The position numbers and the translations under genes were made by a program. A stretch of 64,000 bases of DNA from Kocuria rosea (GTDB lineage: Bacteria; Actinomycetota; Actinomycetes; Actinomycetales; Micrococcaceae): assembly GCF_023715525.1 (NCBI RefSeq), contig NZ_JAMBOG010000005.1, forward strand, positions 1-64,000, in the 5' to 3' direction. A model generated the notes under the pieces. That model was not told the origin of the DNA and did no database searches. It saw nothing but the letters and a program-made list of their open reading frames with translations. This document shows positions 46,611 to 55,501 of the stretch, piece by piece. The number at the start of each line of letters is the position of its first letter. Position 1 is the first letter of the stretch.

Positions 46611-46895
46611 AGAAGCGGCGTGCCTGTCGCCCTCCTCGGGCAGGACACCCGACGGCCCACGAGCCCGCCCGCTCCGGGGGCGCGTCCTGCGGCGAGCGCT
46701 CCGCCGGACCCCTCGGCGAAGCCGGAAACACCCCTGCCGGCCCGCACGGCCGGCCACCGCACCGGGTCCCGCGACGCCGTCGTGGTGGAGGGGCGATGCC
46801 GGGTGCCCGTCCGCCCACGCCGCGGCGGCACGAGGCATCCGGGCGGCCCCCACGAGTGTGGAGGACTTCGTCGCCGGTCGGGCTGGGACCGGGTA

Positions 46896-47897
46896 TCAGA
46901 CGGCCAGCCCCGAGGTCTGCCGGGGCACCGCCGTCTTGGTCGCCGTGACGACCCCGCGGGGGATGTCGCCGCGCAGGACGGCATCGACGTTCTGCCACAC
47001 GGTCGCGATCCTGCGCTGGACGTTCTCCCAGCCCACACCGGCCATGTGCGGGGTGCACACCACCTGCTCCAGCTCCAGCAGCTCGCTGGCGGTGTCCAGC
47101 GGCTCGTTCTCGTAGACATCGAGCCCGGCCCCGGCGATGCGCCCTGCGCGCAGGCAGTCGATGAGCGCGGCCTCGTCGATGACTTCACCGCGGCCGACGT
47201 TGACGAGAACGCCGCTGGGCTTCATCAGGGCCAGTTCCTCGCGCCCGATCAGCCGGTCCGAGTCCTTGTTCAGCGGCAGGCTCACGCAGACGATGTCGGA
47301 GATCGCCATGAGCTCCGCCAGCGCGACGGGACGGGCCGGGATGAGCTCGGAGACGGTCAGCGGGATCTCCGCGTGGTCGTAGAAGACCACGTCGGCGCCG
47401 AAGCCGTGGTGGACGATCCTGCCGACCCAGCGTCCGATGTTGCCCAGTCCGACGATCCCGACCGTCTTGCCGTAGAGCTCCGAGTAGGAGGTCTCGTCCA
47501 GGTCCTGGCGCCATTTCCCCTCGCGCAGCAGCTGCACGGAGGCCGGGATCCGCCGCAGCACCGTGAGCATCAGCGTGAGCGCGTGCTCGGCGACGGAGAT
47601 GGAGTGGGTCTTCATCTGGGCCACCGGAACACCCAGGTCGTCCAGGACACTCACCGGGAGCTGCCCGTAGCCGGAGCTCATGTACTGGATGAACTGCACG
47701 TTCTTGGCCGCCCGGAACACCTCTTCGGGCACGTCGATGCCCGAGATGATGAAATCGGCGTCGGCGGCCTCACGGCACAGCTGCGCCACGTCCGTCTCCG
47801 GCGGCATCACCGTCACCTCGAAGCCCTCCGGGGTGGAGTCCACCAGACGGTCGATGTAGTCCTTCAGCGGGTTGATGTACAGCACTTTGTACGTCAT
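46896..47897 (-). CDS. D-isomer-specific 2-hydroxyacid dehydrogenase
   Basis: A 333-residue NAD-dependent dehydrogenase. The Rossmann motif is GIVGLGNIGRWVG (~150), the catalytic arginine lies in NVGRGEVIDE, the glutamate in DVYENEP and the histidine in TPHMAGV. It interconverts a 2-hydroxy and a 2-oxo acid in the cytosol; close to phosphoglycerate/phosphonate-type dehydrogenases but without the ACT domain of SerA. It is followed by the isopropylmalate-type dehydrogenase on the same strand, upstream (84 bp apart), so they form an operon. Confidence 0.9.
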   Translation of the reverse strand: MTYKVLYINPLKDYIDRLVDSTPEGFEVTVMPPETDVAQLCREAADADFIISGIDVPEEVFRAAKNVQFIQYMSSGYGQLPVSVLDDLGVPVAQMKTHSISVAEHALTLMLTVLRRIPASVQLLREGKWRQDLDETSYSELYGKTVGIVGLGNIGRWVGRIVHHGFGADVVFYDHAEIPLTVSELIPARPVALAELMAISDIVCVSLPLNKDSDRLIGREELALMKPSGVLVNVGRGEVIDEAALIDCLRAGRIAGAGLDVYENEPLDTASELLELEQVVCTPHMAGVGWENVQRRIATVWQNVDAVLRGDIPRGVVTATKTAVPRQTSGLAV

Positions 47898-47980
47898 GGG
47901 TGCGTACCTTTCATGGGTCGATGCCTGTCGGTTGCGGCACGTCGATCCGTCCGAGCAAGCACGGGCGCATCGGCGCGGGA

Positions 47981-49087
47981 TCAGCTGTCGGTCGCGGCGA
48001 GAGCTGGGTTCTCCAGCTGCGCGGGCAGGGCTCCGAGGACCGCCTCCACCACGTCCTGGGTGCCTGCCGTCCCGCCCAGGTCGCGGGCCCGGGGGCCGGT
48101 GGCCAGTGCGGCCTCGACGGCGGCCTGGATGCTCTGCGCTGCCCGGGTGCACCGGTCGTCCCCGTGGCGTTCGCCCAGCCACTCCAGCATCATCGCGGCC
48201 GAGAGGATCATCGCGATCGGGTTGGCGATCCCCTTCCCGGCGATGTCGGGGGCGCTGCCGTGGGAGGGCTGGAACACGCCGTGGGTCGGGCTGACGTCGG
48301 CCGAGGGCGCCACGCCCAGCCCGCCGACGAGGCCGGCGGCGATCTCCGAGACGATGTCGCCGAAGATGTTCTCCGAGACGACCACGTCGAACCGTTCCGG
48401 GTCGGTGACCAGGTACATCGATCCGGCGTCGATGTAGTACTTGGCGCTGCCGACGTCGGGGTTTCTCGCGGCGACCTCGTCGAAGACCTTCTCCATCAGC
48501 ACGTTGCTGCGCAGGGCGTTGGACTTGTGCAGCAGCGTCACGTGCCCCGGCGTGCCCCGCTTGCGGCGTGCTCGGGCCTGGGCGAAGGCGAGGTCGAAGA
48601 GCTTCTCGCAGGTGGCCCGGGTGATCGTCATGCGGTCACTGGCGGACTCGTCGCTGGGCTCGTGCTCATCGGCCAGGCCCGCGAACATCCCTTCGGTCGT
48701 CTCCCGGATGACGAGCATGTCGATGTTCTTCGCCGTCACCGGGTTCTCGACCCCGGGGAAGAGCCGGACCGGCCGGAGGCTGGCGAAGAGCCCGTAGTGG
48801 GCGCGCATCTCGACCTGGGCGCCCAGTTCCAGACCTTCCGGCCCGCGCACGTCGGGCAGGCCCATGGCGCCGAACAGCACGGCATCGGCCTCACCGATCT
48901 CGTCCATGTCGGCGGCGGTGATCTTCCGTCCGGTGCGCCGGTACAGGTCCGCGCTGAAGTCGTAGGACGTGTAGTCCAGCTCCAGCCCGCAGCGCGCCCC
49001 GCACTCCCTCAGGACGGCCAGGGCGGCGTCGACGACCTCGGGCCCGATGCCGTCACCGGGGATCACAGCAATGTCGTAGTCAGTCAT
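47981..49087 (-). CDS. Isocitrate/isopropylmalate dehydrogenase family protein (tartrate or D-malate type)
   Basis: A 368-residue metal- and NAD-dependent beta-decarboxylating dehydrogenase: IAVIPGDGIGPEV at the N-terminus, SLRPVRLFPG, VIRETTEGMF, the active-site lysine/tyrosine region and DVVVSENIFGDIVSEIAAGL with metal-binding aspartates, then FQPSHGSAPDIAGKGIANP. Its variant IRETTEG (IRENTEG in LeuB) suggests it is not leucine biosynthesis but oxidation of tartrate, D-malate or a methylated malate. ATG at 49085-49087. First gene of the minus-strand operon, facing the IclR gene. Confidence 0.88.
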   Translation of the reverse strand: MTDYDIAVIPGDGIGPEVVDAALAVLRECGARCGLELDYTSYDFSADLYRRTGRKITAADMDEIGEADAVLFGAMGLPDVRGPEGLELGAQVEMRAHYGLFASLRPVRLFPGVENPVTAKNIDMLVIRETTEGMFAGLADEHEPSDESASDRMTITRATCEKLFDLAFAQARARRKRGTPGHVTLLHKSNALRSNVLMEKVFDEVAARNPDVGSAKYYIDAGSMYLVTDPERFDVVVSENIFGDIVSEIAAGLVGGLGVAPSADVSPTHGVFQPSHGSAPDIAGKGIANPIAMILSAAMMLEWLGERHGDDRCTRAAQSIQAAVEAALATGPRARDLGGTAGTQDVVEAVLGALPAQLENPALAATDS

Positions 49088-49124
49088 GGCTCTCCTGCCT
49101 TGCTATTCACCAGGGGCTCCCCAC

Positions 49125-49150
49125 ACTGTTCCCACCTGGTAGGAAACAGT
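49125..49150. promoter_or_regulatory. Palindromic operator-like site in the divergent promoter
   Basis: ACTGTTCCC-n8-GGAAACAGT, an imperfect 9+9 bp palindrome, 37 bp upstream of the dehydrogenase ATG. Size and shape suit an IclR-type dimer; the iclR gene begins 240 bp away. Confidence 0.55.
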
Positions 49151-49378
49151 TTCTGTGAAGCGGGAGGACCATAGCAGGAGGTGACTCGGCCCACAAGGGG
49201 CTGCAACGAGGCCGTTTCCATGCGCACGTCAACCGGGCGACCACGGGTCGTAGGGGCGAGGCCTGGCCGTCCGCCGTCACGGAGGCGAGACGTACGTCTC
49301 GGCGCGAAGGAGGGCGTCGAGTCCCGTCAGGTGCTGCCCCCCGGGCTGCGGGCGCGGGCCCGGTCGGTGACCGAGCCC

Positions 49379-49390
49379 TACGCTGAAGTC
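49379..49390 (+). promoter_or_regulatory. Leaderless -10 element of the iclR gene
   Basis: TACGCT at 49379-49384 followed by six bases and the ATG. Same spacing as the two other leaderless candidates in this window. Confidence 0.55.
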
Positions 49391-50047
49391 ATGTCCTCTC
49401 CCGAGTCCTCCAGCAGCAACCGCACCCTCGAGCGCGTGGCCGCAATCCTCGACGCCGTGGACCGCGCCGCGGTCTCGGCCAGTGAACTGGCCCGCCGCAC
49501 GGGCCTGTCGGTGTCCACGGCGCACCGCCTGGCCCTGTCGATGGTCGAGTACGGGTTCCTGCGCCGCACCGAGAGCGGGGACTTCCGGCTCGGCCAGCGT
49601 TTCGTGCGCACCGCCATGGAGGCCGCCGCCACGCCCGTTCTGGACCAGCTGCGCACCGCCACCGGGGAAACGGTCCAGCTGTGGGTGCGCCGGGCGGACG
49701 AGCGCGTCTGCACGTTGAGTCTCGACAGCACCCAGGAGCTGCGGGTGGCCCTGCCCCAGGGTTCACGCCTCCCCCTGCCGGCCGGGTCCAGCGGTCGCCT
49801 GCTGGCCGAGGAGCCGGAGGCCCTGGGCGAGGTGGCACGGCACGGGTGGGTGGAGTCCGTGGGCCTGCGCACCCCCGGGCTGGGTTCGGTCAGCGCACCC
49901 GTGCTGCTGCACGAGAGGATCGTCGCCACCGTGTGCCTGGCCATGCCCCTGGCCCGGGTGCGGGTATCCCCGGGGACCGACTTCGGCGCCGCCGTGGCCG
50001 AGGCCGCACGGCGCGTGGGCGAGGAGTTGCAGCTGCGCCAGGTCTGA
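49391..50047 (+). CDS. IclR family transcriptional regulator (hydroxy-acid cluster)
   Basis: A 218-residue regulator, shorter than the usual ~250. N-terminal winged helix (LERVAAILDAVDRAAVSASEL in part, GLSVSTAHRLALSMVEYGFL) and an IclR effector domain (PVLDQLRTATGETVQLWVRR, LPLPAGSSGRLLAEEPE, VSAPVLLHERIVATVCLAMP). It should repress or activate the flanking hydroxy-acid genes. ATG at 49391 follows a -10 element by six bases. Confidence 0.9.
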   Translation: MSSPESSSSNRTLERVAAILDAVDRAAVSASELARRTGLSVSTAHRLALSMVEYGFLRRTESGDFRLGQRFVRTAMEAAATPVLDQLRTATGETVQLWVRRADERVCTLSLDSTQELRVALPQGSRLPLPAGSSGRLLAEEPEALGEVARHGWVESVGLRTPGLGSVSAPVLLHERIVATVCLAMPLARVRVSPGTDFGAAVAEAARRVGEELQLRQV

Positions 50048-50143
50048 CACCGGCCCTTCAACACCATCCTCCTCGGAAAACTCGCCGAGGGGGTTGTGTG
50101 TGTCCTGGGTCACTTGCTACCGTCTTCCCGCCAAAAGGCACCC

Positions 50144-50164
50144 ACTTCCCACTGTGTGAGAAGT
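50144..50164. promoter_or_regulatory. Operator-like inverted repeat before the CoA-transferase gene
   Basis: ACTTC-n11-GAAGT lies 24 bp before the GTG start of the CoA-transferase. Short half-sites, so only suggestive of a second regulator site in the cluster. Confidence 0.35.
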
Positions 50165-50187
50165 TGAGGGGTCCAGGAGGACCGACT

Positions 50188-51438
50188 GTGGAAGCAGGCA
50201 CCATGACCGAGAATCTGCACATCGAGGGCGAGACGCTCCCGCTGGAGGGCATCCGCGTGCTGGAGCTGGGAAGCTTCGTCGCCGCCCCCTTCGCCGCTCG
50301 CCTCTTCGGCGACTTCGGCGCTGAGGTCATCAAGATCGAAAAGCCCGAGGGTGGGGACGAGCTGCGCGACTGGCGCAAGACCCGAGGGGCCACCTCGATG
50401 CTGTTCCGCACCGTGGCCCGGAACAAGAAGTCCGTGACCCTGGACCTGCGCTCGGACACGGGCCGGGAGGCCGTGAAGAAGATCGCCGCCCAGTGCGACG
50501 TCGTGATCGAGAACTTCCGCCCCGGCACCCTGGAGAAGTGGGGCCTGGGCCCCGACGTCCTCACCGAGCTCAACCCGGAGCTGATCATGGTCCGGATCTC
50601 CGGCTACGGCCAGACCGGCCCCTACAAGAACCGGGCCGGATTCGGCAGCTCGGCGGAGTCCTTCGCCGGCCTGCGCTACATCACCGGCGAGCCCGACCGC
50701 CCGGCCGGCCGGGCCGCAGCCTCCCTCGGCGACACCGTCGCCGGGCTCTACGGGGTGATCGGCGCCCTGATGCTCATGCTGCAGAAGGCCCGCAGCGGCC
50801 GTTCCGGGAGTTCCCAGGTCGTCGACGTCGCCCTCTACGAGGGCGTGTTCAGCCTGCTGGAGTCCCTGGTGCCCGACTACGACGCCTACGGCATGGTCCG
50901 GCAGCGCACCGGAGGGGCCCTGCCCGGGGTCGTGCCCACCGGCTCCTACCCCACCGGGGACGGGCTGGAGGTCGTCATCGGCGGGAACTCCAACTCCGTC
51001 TTCCGCCGCCTGATGGCCGCCGTCGGCCGGGCGGACCTGGCGGCCGACGAGTCCCTGCTGACCACCGAGGCCCGCGCCGCCCGGGAGGCCGAGCTCAACG
51101 GCGCCATCGCCGACTGGACTTCCAGCATGCCGTTGAAGGAGGTGCTCGAGCTGCTCGATGCCGCCGGAGTGCCCGCAGGCCCGGTCTACGACGCCCCGTC
51201 CATCGCCACCGACGAGCACTATCTGGCCCGGGACATGATCCAGGCCCACGAGGTCGTCGTCGAGGACGAGCCCGAGCTGATCCGCTTCCCCGGGGTGGTT
51301 CCGAAAATCCCAGGCCACCAGGGGCGGGTGCAGTGGGTGGGACCCGAGCTGGGCCAGCACACCGCGGAGGTCCTGCACGATCTGGCCGGGCTGAGCCCGG
51401 AGCAGATCGCCGACCTCACCCCGCAGGCGGTGCGCTGA
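50188..51438 (+). CDS. Type III CoA-transferase (CaiB/BaiF family)
   Basis: A 416-residue family III CoA-transferase: GIRVLELGSFVAAPFAARLFGDFGAEVIKIE in pieces at the N-terminus, FRTVARNKKSVTLDLRS, ENFRPGTLEKWGL, then the aspartate-bearing RAAASLGDTVAGLYG where the family's catalytic aspartate lies. It moves CoA from a donor such as succinyl-CoA to a carboxylic acid. The GTG at 50188 has AGGAGG seven bases before it; the ATG at 50203 is the alternative. One base separates it from the lyase gene, so both are cotranscribed and probably act in sequence. Confidence 0.92.
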   Translation: MEAGTMTENLHIEGETLPLEGIRVLELGSFVAAPFAARLFGDFGAEVIKIEKPEGGDELRDWRKTRGATSMLFRTVARNKKSVTLDLRSDTGREAVKKIAAQCDVVIENFRPGTLEKWGLGPDVLTELNPELIMVRISGYGQTGPYKNRAGFGSSAESFAGLRYITGEPDRPAGRAAASLGDTVAGLYGVIGALMLMLQKARSGRSGSSQVVDVALYEGVFSLLESLVPDYDAYGMVRQRTGGALPGVVPTGSYPTGDGLEVVIGGNSNSVFRRLMAAVGRADLAADESLLTTEARAAREAELNGAIADWTSSMPLKEVLELLDAAGVPAGPVYDAPSIATDEHYLARDMIQAHEVVVEDEPELIRFPGVVPKIPGHQGRVQWVGPELGQHTAEVLHDLAGLSPEQIADLTPQAVR

Positions 51439-51439
51439 G

Positions 51440-52327
51440 GTGCGGATCCAGCTCACCGACGTGTTCCTGCGCGACGGCCTCCAGGACGAGGACGTCGTCG
51501 TCCCCACTGCGGGCAAGCTCGCCGTCGCCGAGGCCCTGGTGGCCGCTGGTCTCCCCCGCCTGGAGGTGGCCTCCTTCGTTAACCCGCAGAAGGTCCCGCA
51601 GATGGGCGACGCCGCCGAGGTCCTGGCCGGCCTGCCCCCTTCCGAGCAGGTGACGTACACGTCGCTGGCCCTCAACGGCCGCGGCGTCGGCCGTGCCGTC
51701 GCGGCCGGGGCCACCGACGTCGCGGTGGTCGCCTCCGCCAGCCAGGCTCACAGCAGCGCCAACGCCGGGCAGGGCATCGAGGACGCCCTGGAGAGCCTCG
51801 CCGCGGAGGTGGCCCGGTACCCGCAGACTCACTTCTTCGCCGGGATCTCCACCGCCTTCACCTGCCCCTTCGAGGGCGAGATCGACCCCGCCCACCTGCT
51901 GCGGGTGGTGCGGGCCTTCCAGGCCATGGGCGTCACCGACATCGGCCTGGCCGACACCCTCGGCACCACCCCCACCGACCAGGTCGTGAACGCCGTGGCG
52001 TACGTCCAGGACGCCGAACCGGGCCTGACCTACTCTCTGCACCTGCACAACGCCCACGGCCAGGCCCTGACCACCGTCAGCGCCGCCGTCGAGCAGCTCG
52101 GGATCACCCGCTTCGACAGCGCCCTCGGCGGCTACGGGGGGTGCCCCTTCGCTCCCGGGGCCCACGGCAACATCGCCACCGAGCAGCTCGTGGCCCATCT
52201 GCACGGGGCCGGCTACGACACCGGCATCGACGAGGCCCGCCTGGCCGAGGCCGTGCGACTGGCCCGCGATGTCGTCGCCTGCTCCCCCGCCCTCGGTTCC
52301 CTGAATCCCGCCGCACGCCCGGCCTGA
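51440..52327 (+). CDS. Hydroxymethylglutaryl-CoA lyase-like enzyme
   Basis: A 295-residue TIM-barrel lyase of the HMGL family: TDVFLRDGLQDE (metal and catalytic aspartate/arginine), SFVNPQKVPQMGDA, DIGLADTLGTTP, HLHNAHGQ (metal histidines) and ALGGYGGCPFAPGAHGN with the active-site cysteine loop GGCPFAPGA. It cleaves 3-hydroxy-3-methylglutaryl-CoA to acetyl-CoA and acetoacetate, or a related tertiary hydroxyacyl-CoA such as citramalyl-CoA. GTG start, one base after the CoA-transferase stop, so it should use the product of that enzyme. Confidence 0.9.
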   Translation: MRIQLTDVFLRDGLQDEDVVVPTAGKLAVAEALVAAGLPRLEVASFVNPQKVPQMGDAAEVLAGLPPSEQVTYTSLALNGRGVGRAVAAGATDVAVVASASQAHSSANAGQGIEDALESLAAEVARYPQTHFFAGISTAFTCPFEGEIDPAHLLRVVRAFQAMGVTDIGLADTLGTTPTDQVVNAVAYVQDAEPGLTYSLHLHNAHGQALTTVSAAVEQLGITRFDSALGGYGGCPFAPGAHGNIATEQLVAHLHGAGYDTGIDEARLAEAVRLARDVVACSPALGSLNPAARPA

Positions 52328-52329
52328 CA

Positions 52330-52372
52330 GTCCACCGAGTTGCCGGGCCGTCAGGCCGTGGGCTCGGTGGAC
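52330..52372 (+). terminator. Hairpin terminator after the lyase gene
   Basis: 10-bp stem (52330-52339 with 52363-52372) followed shortly by a T run at about 52384-52389. Confidence 0.6.
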
Positions 52373-52474
52373 GATCGCTCCACCCTTTTTCCTGCTTGTT
52401 CTTCTTCCGATCACCATTAGCCGTCCGCGCGCAGCCCGCAGGGCCGCCGTGCCCACACGAACCGGGGGACACCG

Positions 52475-53908
52475 ATGTCCATGACACCACCCACCGCCCA
52501 GACCACCGAGCCCGCCGGCCAGGCACCGGATCAGCAGCCTGCGGACCCGGGCACCGGGATGCACCGTGCGGTCGCCCCGACCGCCGGACCGCGCCGCGGA
52601 ACGCACTATCCCGGCCGCCAGGGCTTCCGGATCGCCAGCACGCCCGCCCCGCTCTACGTCGTCTTCGCCGCCGTGGTGCTCATCGCCGCGCTCACCGGCA
52701 ACCTGCCCGAGTCCATGCTCTCGGGCTTCGCCGTGACCATCCTGCTGGGCGGGCTGCTCATCTGGATTGGCAACCTCTTCCCCGTCATCCGCGACTTCGG
52801 GCTGCCGACCATCCTGTGCACCTTCGTCCCGGCCATCCTGATCTTCGCCGGACTCATGCCGGATAACGCCGTGACCGTGGTGCAGAACTTTGTCGACACC
52901 TACGGGTTCCTGGACTTCTTCGTCATGGCCCTGATCGCCGGCTCCATCCTGGGCATGCCCAGGGCGCTGCTGCTCAAGGCCGGGCCCCGCTTCGCGGTGC
53001 CGCTCGTCGGGTGCCTGATCGCCACCTTCGTCCTCATCGGGGCCCTGGGGGCGGTCACCGGTTTCGGCTTCGTCGAGGGCATCCTCTTCATCGCCGCCCC
53101 CATCATGGCCGGTGGCCTGGGCCTGGGCGCGGTGCCCATGTCGGAGATGTACGCCGCCCGCACCGGCGGGCAGGCCGATGCCTTCATGGGCGACCTGATG
53201 TCGGCGGTGGTGATGGCCAACATCGTGTGCATCCTCATCGCCGGGATCTACAACGGGCTGGGCAAGCGCAAGAAGCAGCTCTTCGTCGGGTTCAACGGCC
53301 ACGGCCAGCTGCTGCGCATCCAGGGCAAGGCCGGGGAGATGGCCGCCCCGCCGAAGAAGGAGCTCTCCTCCTTCCTCTCCCTGGGCAAGGGCCTGCTCAT
53401 CGCCGCGGTCCTGTTCGTGGCCGGCAACCTGGTCGCGGTCTACCTGCCGGTCCTGCACCCCTACGCCTGGACCATCCTCTTCGCCGCCGCCGTGAAGATC
53501 TTCGGCCTGCTGCCCAAGGACCTCGAGGACGGCTCCTCGGAGTGGGGCGACATGATCGCCTCCATCCTGGTCCCGGCCCTGCTGGTGGGGGTGAGCATGA
53601 CCTACATCGACATCCAGGAGGTCCTGGCCTCGGTGAGCGACCCGATGTTCATCGTCCTCACCATCGCCACCGTGGTGATCGCCACCCTCACCTCCGGGCT
53701 GCTGGGCTGGCTGGTGAAGTTCCACTTCGTGGAGGCGGCCATCACCCCGGGTCTGGTCATGGCCGACACCGGCGGCTCCGGCGACGTCTCCGTGCTCAGC
53801 GCGGCCAACCGCATGCACCTCATGCCCTTCGCCGCCCTGACCAACCGCCTGGGCGGAGCCCTGGTCCTGTTCGTCACCTCCCTGCTCGTCCCACTCCTGG
53901 CCGGCTGA
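52475..53908 (+). CDS. 2-hydroxycarboxylate transporter (CitS/MleP family)
   Basis: A 477-residue transporter. After ~55 variable, Pro/Thr-rich residues there are about eleven helices in two halves. The re-entrant loops carry the family motifs: GGLGLGAVPMSEMYA in the first half and GGSGDVSVLSAANRMHLMPFA (given in short: GGSGDVSVL, RMHLMPFA) in the second. The family imports citrate, malate or citramalate with Na+ or H+. Located after the CoA-transferase and lyase, it probably supplies their substrate. ATG at 52475 after a weak GGGGGA site. Confidence 0.92.
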   Translation: MSMTPPTAQTTEPAGQAPDQQPADPGTGMHRAVAPTAGPRRGTHYPGRQGFRIASTPAPLYVVFAAVVLIAALTGNLPESMLSGFAVTILLGGLLIWIGNLFPVIRDFGLPTILCTFVPAILIFAGLMPDNAVTVVQNFVDTYGFLDFFVMALIAGSILGMPRALLLKAGPRFAVPLVGCLIATFVLIGALGAVTGFGFVEGILFIAAPIMAGGLGLGAVPMSEMYAARTGGQADAFMGDLMSAVVMANIVCILIAGIYNGLGKRKKQLFVGFNGHGQLLRIQGKAGEMAAPPKKELSSFLSLGKGLLIAAVLFVAGNLVAVYLPVLHPYAWTILFAAAVKIFGLLPKDLEDGSSEWGDMIASILVPALLVGVSMTYIDIQEVLASVSDPMFIVLTIATVVIATLTSGLLGWLVKFHFVEAAITPGLVMADTGGSGDVSVLSAANRMHLMPFAALTNRLGGALVLFVTSLLVPLLAG

Positions 53909-54302
53909 GCCGGCGCCCGTCCCACCGGTCCGCCGTCCCGTCCCGGGGCGGCGGACCGGCCGCGCCCGGGTGGGGTGGGCAGGGGTGGGGGCGACGGTGC
54001 GGTGGTGGACGCGGGGGTCGCTCGGCGGGCCCGTGGTGAGGTCGGCGGGCGGCCCGGCGAGCGCGCTCCGGGGCAGCACGCTGAGGCCCAGCCCGGCCGG
54101 GCACGTCGTGCCGACGGGCCGGCGGCATCCGCGCCGCTGAGACGGTCGGACGGGTGCCTGCGCGGTTGCGAGGCGATCCTCGGCGGCGCCGGGCACCTCC
54201 GCGGAGTGCCCGGGAGGGGAACGAGGCGCTGGGTGCCGAGGGAGCTCGGGGCCGACCGCGGCCACTGGGGTCGCTCGTCAGCGACTGCCGGACCGGTTCC
54301 GC
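53909..54302. other. Intergenic region with terminator
   Basis: Holds the terminator at 53925-53959; otherwise nothing is recognised. Confidence 0.5.
53925..53959 (+). terminator. Hairpin terminator after the transporter gene
   Basis: Perfect 11-bp stem (53925-53935 with 53949-53959), 13-nt loop, 16 bases after the stop codon. Confidence 0.75.
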
Positions 54303-54767
54303 TCAGGCCTTCAGCCGCTGCCTGAGGGCCTTGACGTGGCCTTCGGCCTGGACGTCGTACTCGGCGGAGACGACGGAGCCGCTGTCGTCGACGACGAAGG
54401 TGGAGCGCAGCGGACCGATCCGGGGTGTCCCGTTCACGGTCTTCTCACCCCAGGCGCCCCACGCCCGAGCGGCCTCGGAGCCGGGGTCGGAGAGCAGGCG
54501 GTAGGGGAGGCGGTACTCCTCCACGAAACGGCTCAGGGTCTCGGGGTCGTCCGCCGAGACACCGAGCACGGTGTATCCCAGGTGCTGGAGCGACGCGAGG
54601 TTGTCCCGGAAGTCGCAGGCCTCGGAGGTGCACCCGGGAGTGAAGGCCTTCGGGTAGAAGTAGACGATCACCTTGCCGGGCAGGTCGGCGAGCCGCACAT
54701 GCTTTCCCTCGTGGTCGGTGAGCGTGAGGTCTGGCGCGGTGGCACCGGTGGGGATCTGCGGGGTCAT
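54303..54767 (-). CDS. bcp: Thioredoxin-dependent peroxiredoxin (Bcp/PrxQ)
   Basis: A 154-residue atypical 2-Cys peroxiredoxin of the bacterioferritin-comigratory type. YFYPKAFTPGCTSEACDFRD contains both the peroxidatic cysteine (PGCTSE) and the resolving cysteine five residues later (EACDF); R in PLRSTFVVDD completes the active site. Detoxifies organic hydroperoxides in the cytosol using thioredoxin. ATG at 54765-54767 after AGGAGAG. Confidence 0.95.
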   Translation of the reverse strand: MTPQIPTGATAPDLTLTDHEGKHVRLADLPGKVIVYFYPKAFTPGCTSEACDFRDNLASLQHLGYTVLGVSADDPETLSRFVEEYRLPYRLLSDPGSEAARAWGAWGEKTVNGTPRIGPLRSTFVVDDSGSVVSAEYDVQAEGHVKALRQRLKA

Positions 54768-54839
54768 GAGCTCTCCTGGGTGATGGATCGTCGCCGCGAG
54801 CCGGCGTGCTGTTCTGCTCCGGGCTCGCTGGTGGCCTCG

Positions 54840-55025
54840 TTACGGGTGACGTCGAGCGGAAACGCGTCCTACCACCGCGCCGACGCAGGCCGACGAGACC
54901 GCCAGCACCCAGAGCGGTGCGGTGCGTTGGCGCCGGTGGGGCGGGCGGCTGAGGTCGGGGTCGCAGTCGATGGTGGTGTAGTCGAAGAAGGACGCGGGTG
55001 CGGCCGACGGCGAGGTATGGCTCAC
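54840..55025 (-). CDS. Small membrane-anchored protein
   Basis: A 61-residue protein with one C-terminal hydrophobic segment (APLWVLAVSSACVGAVVG) followed by RVSARRHP, so probably a tail-anchored membrane peptide. GTG start at 55023-55025 with GGGGGA five bases upstream. Immediately upstream lie two operator-like sites shared with the urate cluster, which suggests co-regulation. No family recognised. Confidence 0.55.
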   Translation of the reverse strand: MSHTSPSAAPASFFDYTTIDCDPDLSRPPHRRQRTAPLWVLAVSSACVGAVVGRVSARRHP

Positions 55026-55039
55026 GGGTTCCCCCTGGG

Positions 55040-55077
55040 TTCGTATTATGAAATTACTTTTTCACGATACGAAATTT
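55040..55077. promoter_or_regulatory. Double operator-like site (CATAATACGAA / CACGATACGAA type)
   Basis: TTCGTATTATGAAATTA (55040-55056) and TTTCACGATACGAAATTT (55060-55077) lie just upstream of the small membrane protein gene in an A/T-rich island that stands out from the GC-rich background. The same words recur at 56417 and 63729, and probably bind the IclR regulator encoded at 62838. Confidence 0.6.
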
Positions 55078-55501
55078 ACTAGATCCTGCGCCATGGGTCA
55101 AGAGTGGCCCGCGGAATCAGGGGTACGGCCCAGGAGGGACCGGGAGGCGAAGGACGTGGTCGATCGGCGCCCTCGGTGCGGGGCTTGCGCGGAACGGCGA
55201 ACGGCTTCGGCCCCGTGGGGACGGGCCTCCCGTGCGGCGACGAGGACCGGCACGCGGCGCCCGCGCACCGAGTGACCGCGACCCCTGTCGGCACGTCCGG
55301 GACGGACCGGCCGGGGGGCGGGCGTGGTTGCGCCGGCCGTCGCCGACGGGGTCGGGGACGGCCGGCGGCGCTCCCGTCGACGAGGCCCCGGGTTCTCGGC
55401 GGTGGCAGAGCAGGCGCTCCCCCATCGTCGCCCCTGTGGGGAGTCCTGGATCCGGGCGGCGCCGGGAACGTCGTTGTCGCTCCCGGCCGAGGGCCGGCCC
55501 T
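55078..55501. other. Region without a recognised gene
   Basis: GC-rich sequence with only spurious frames. Confidence 0.4.

Noticed and set aside
47981-49087. Leucine biosynthesis leuB
   Set aside because: The sequence family fits, but the IRETTEG variant and a catabolic neighbourhood with an IclR regulator and no leuC/leuD argue against it.
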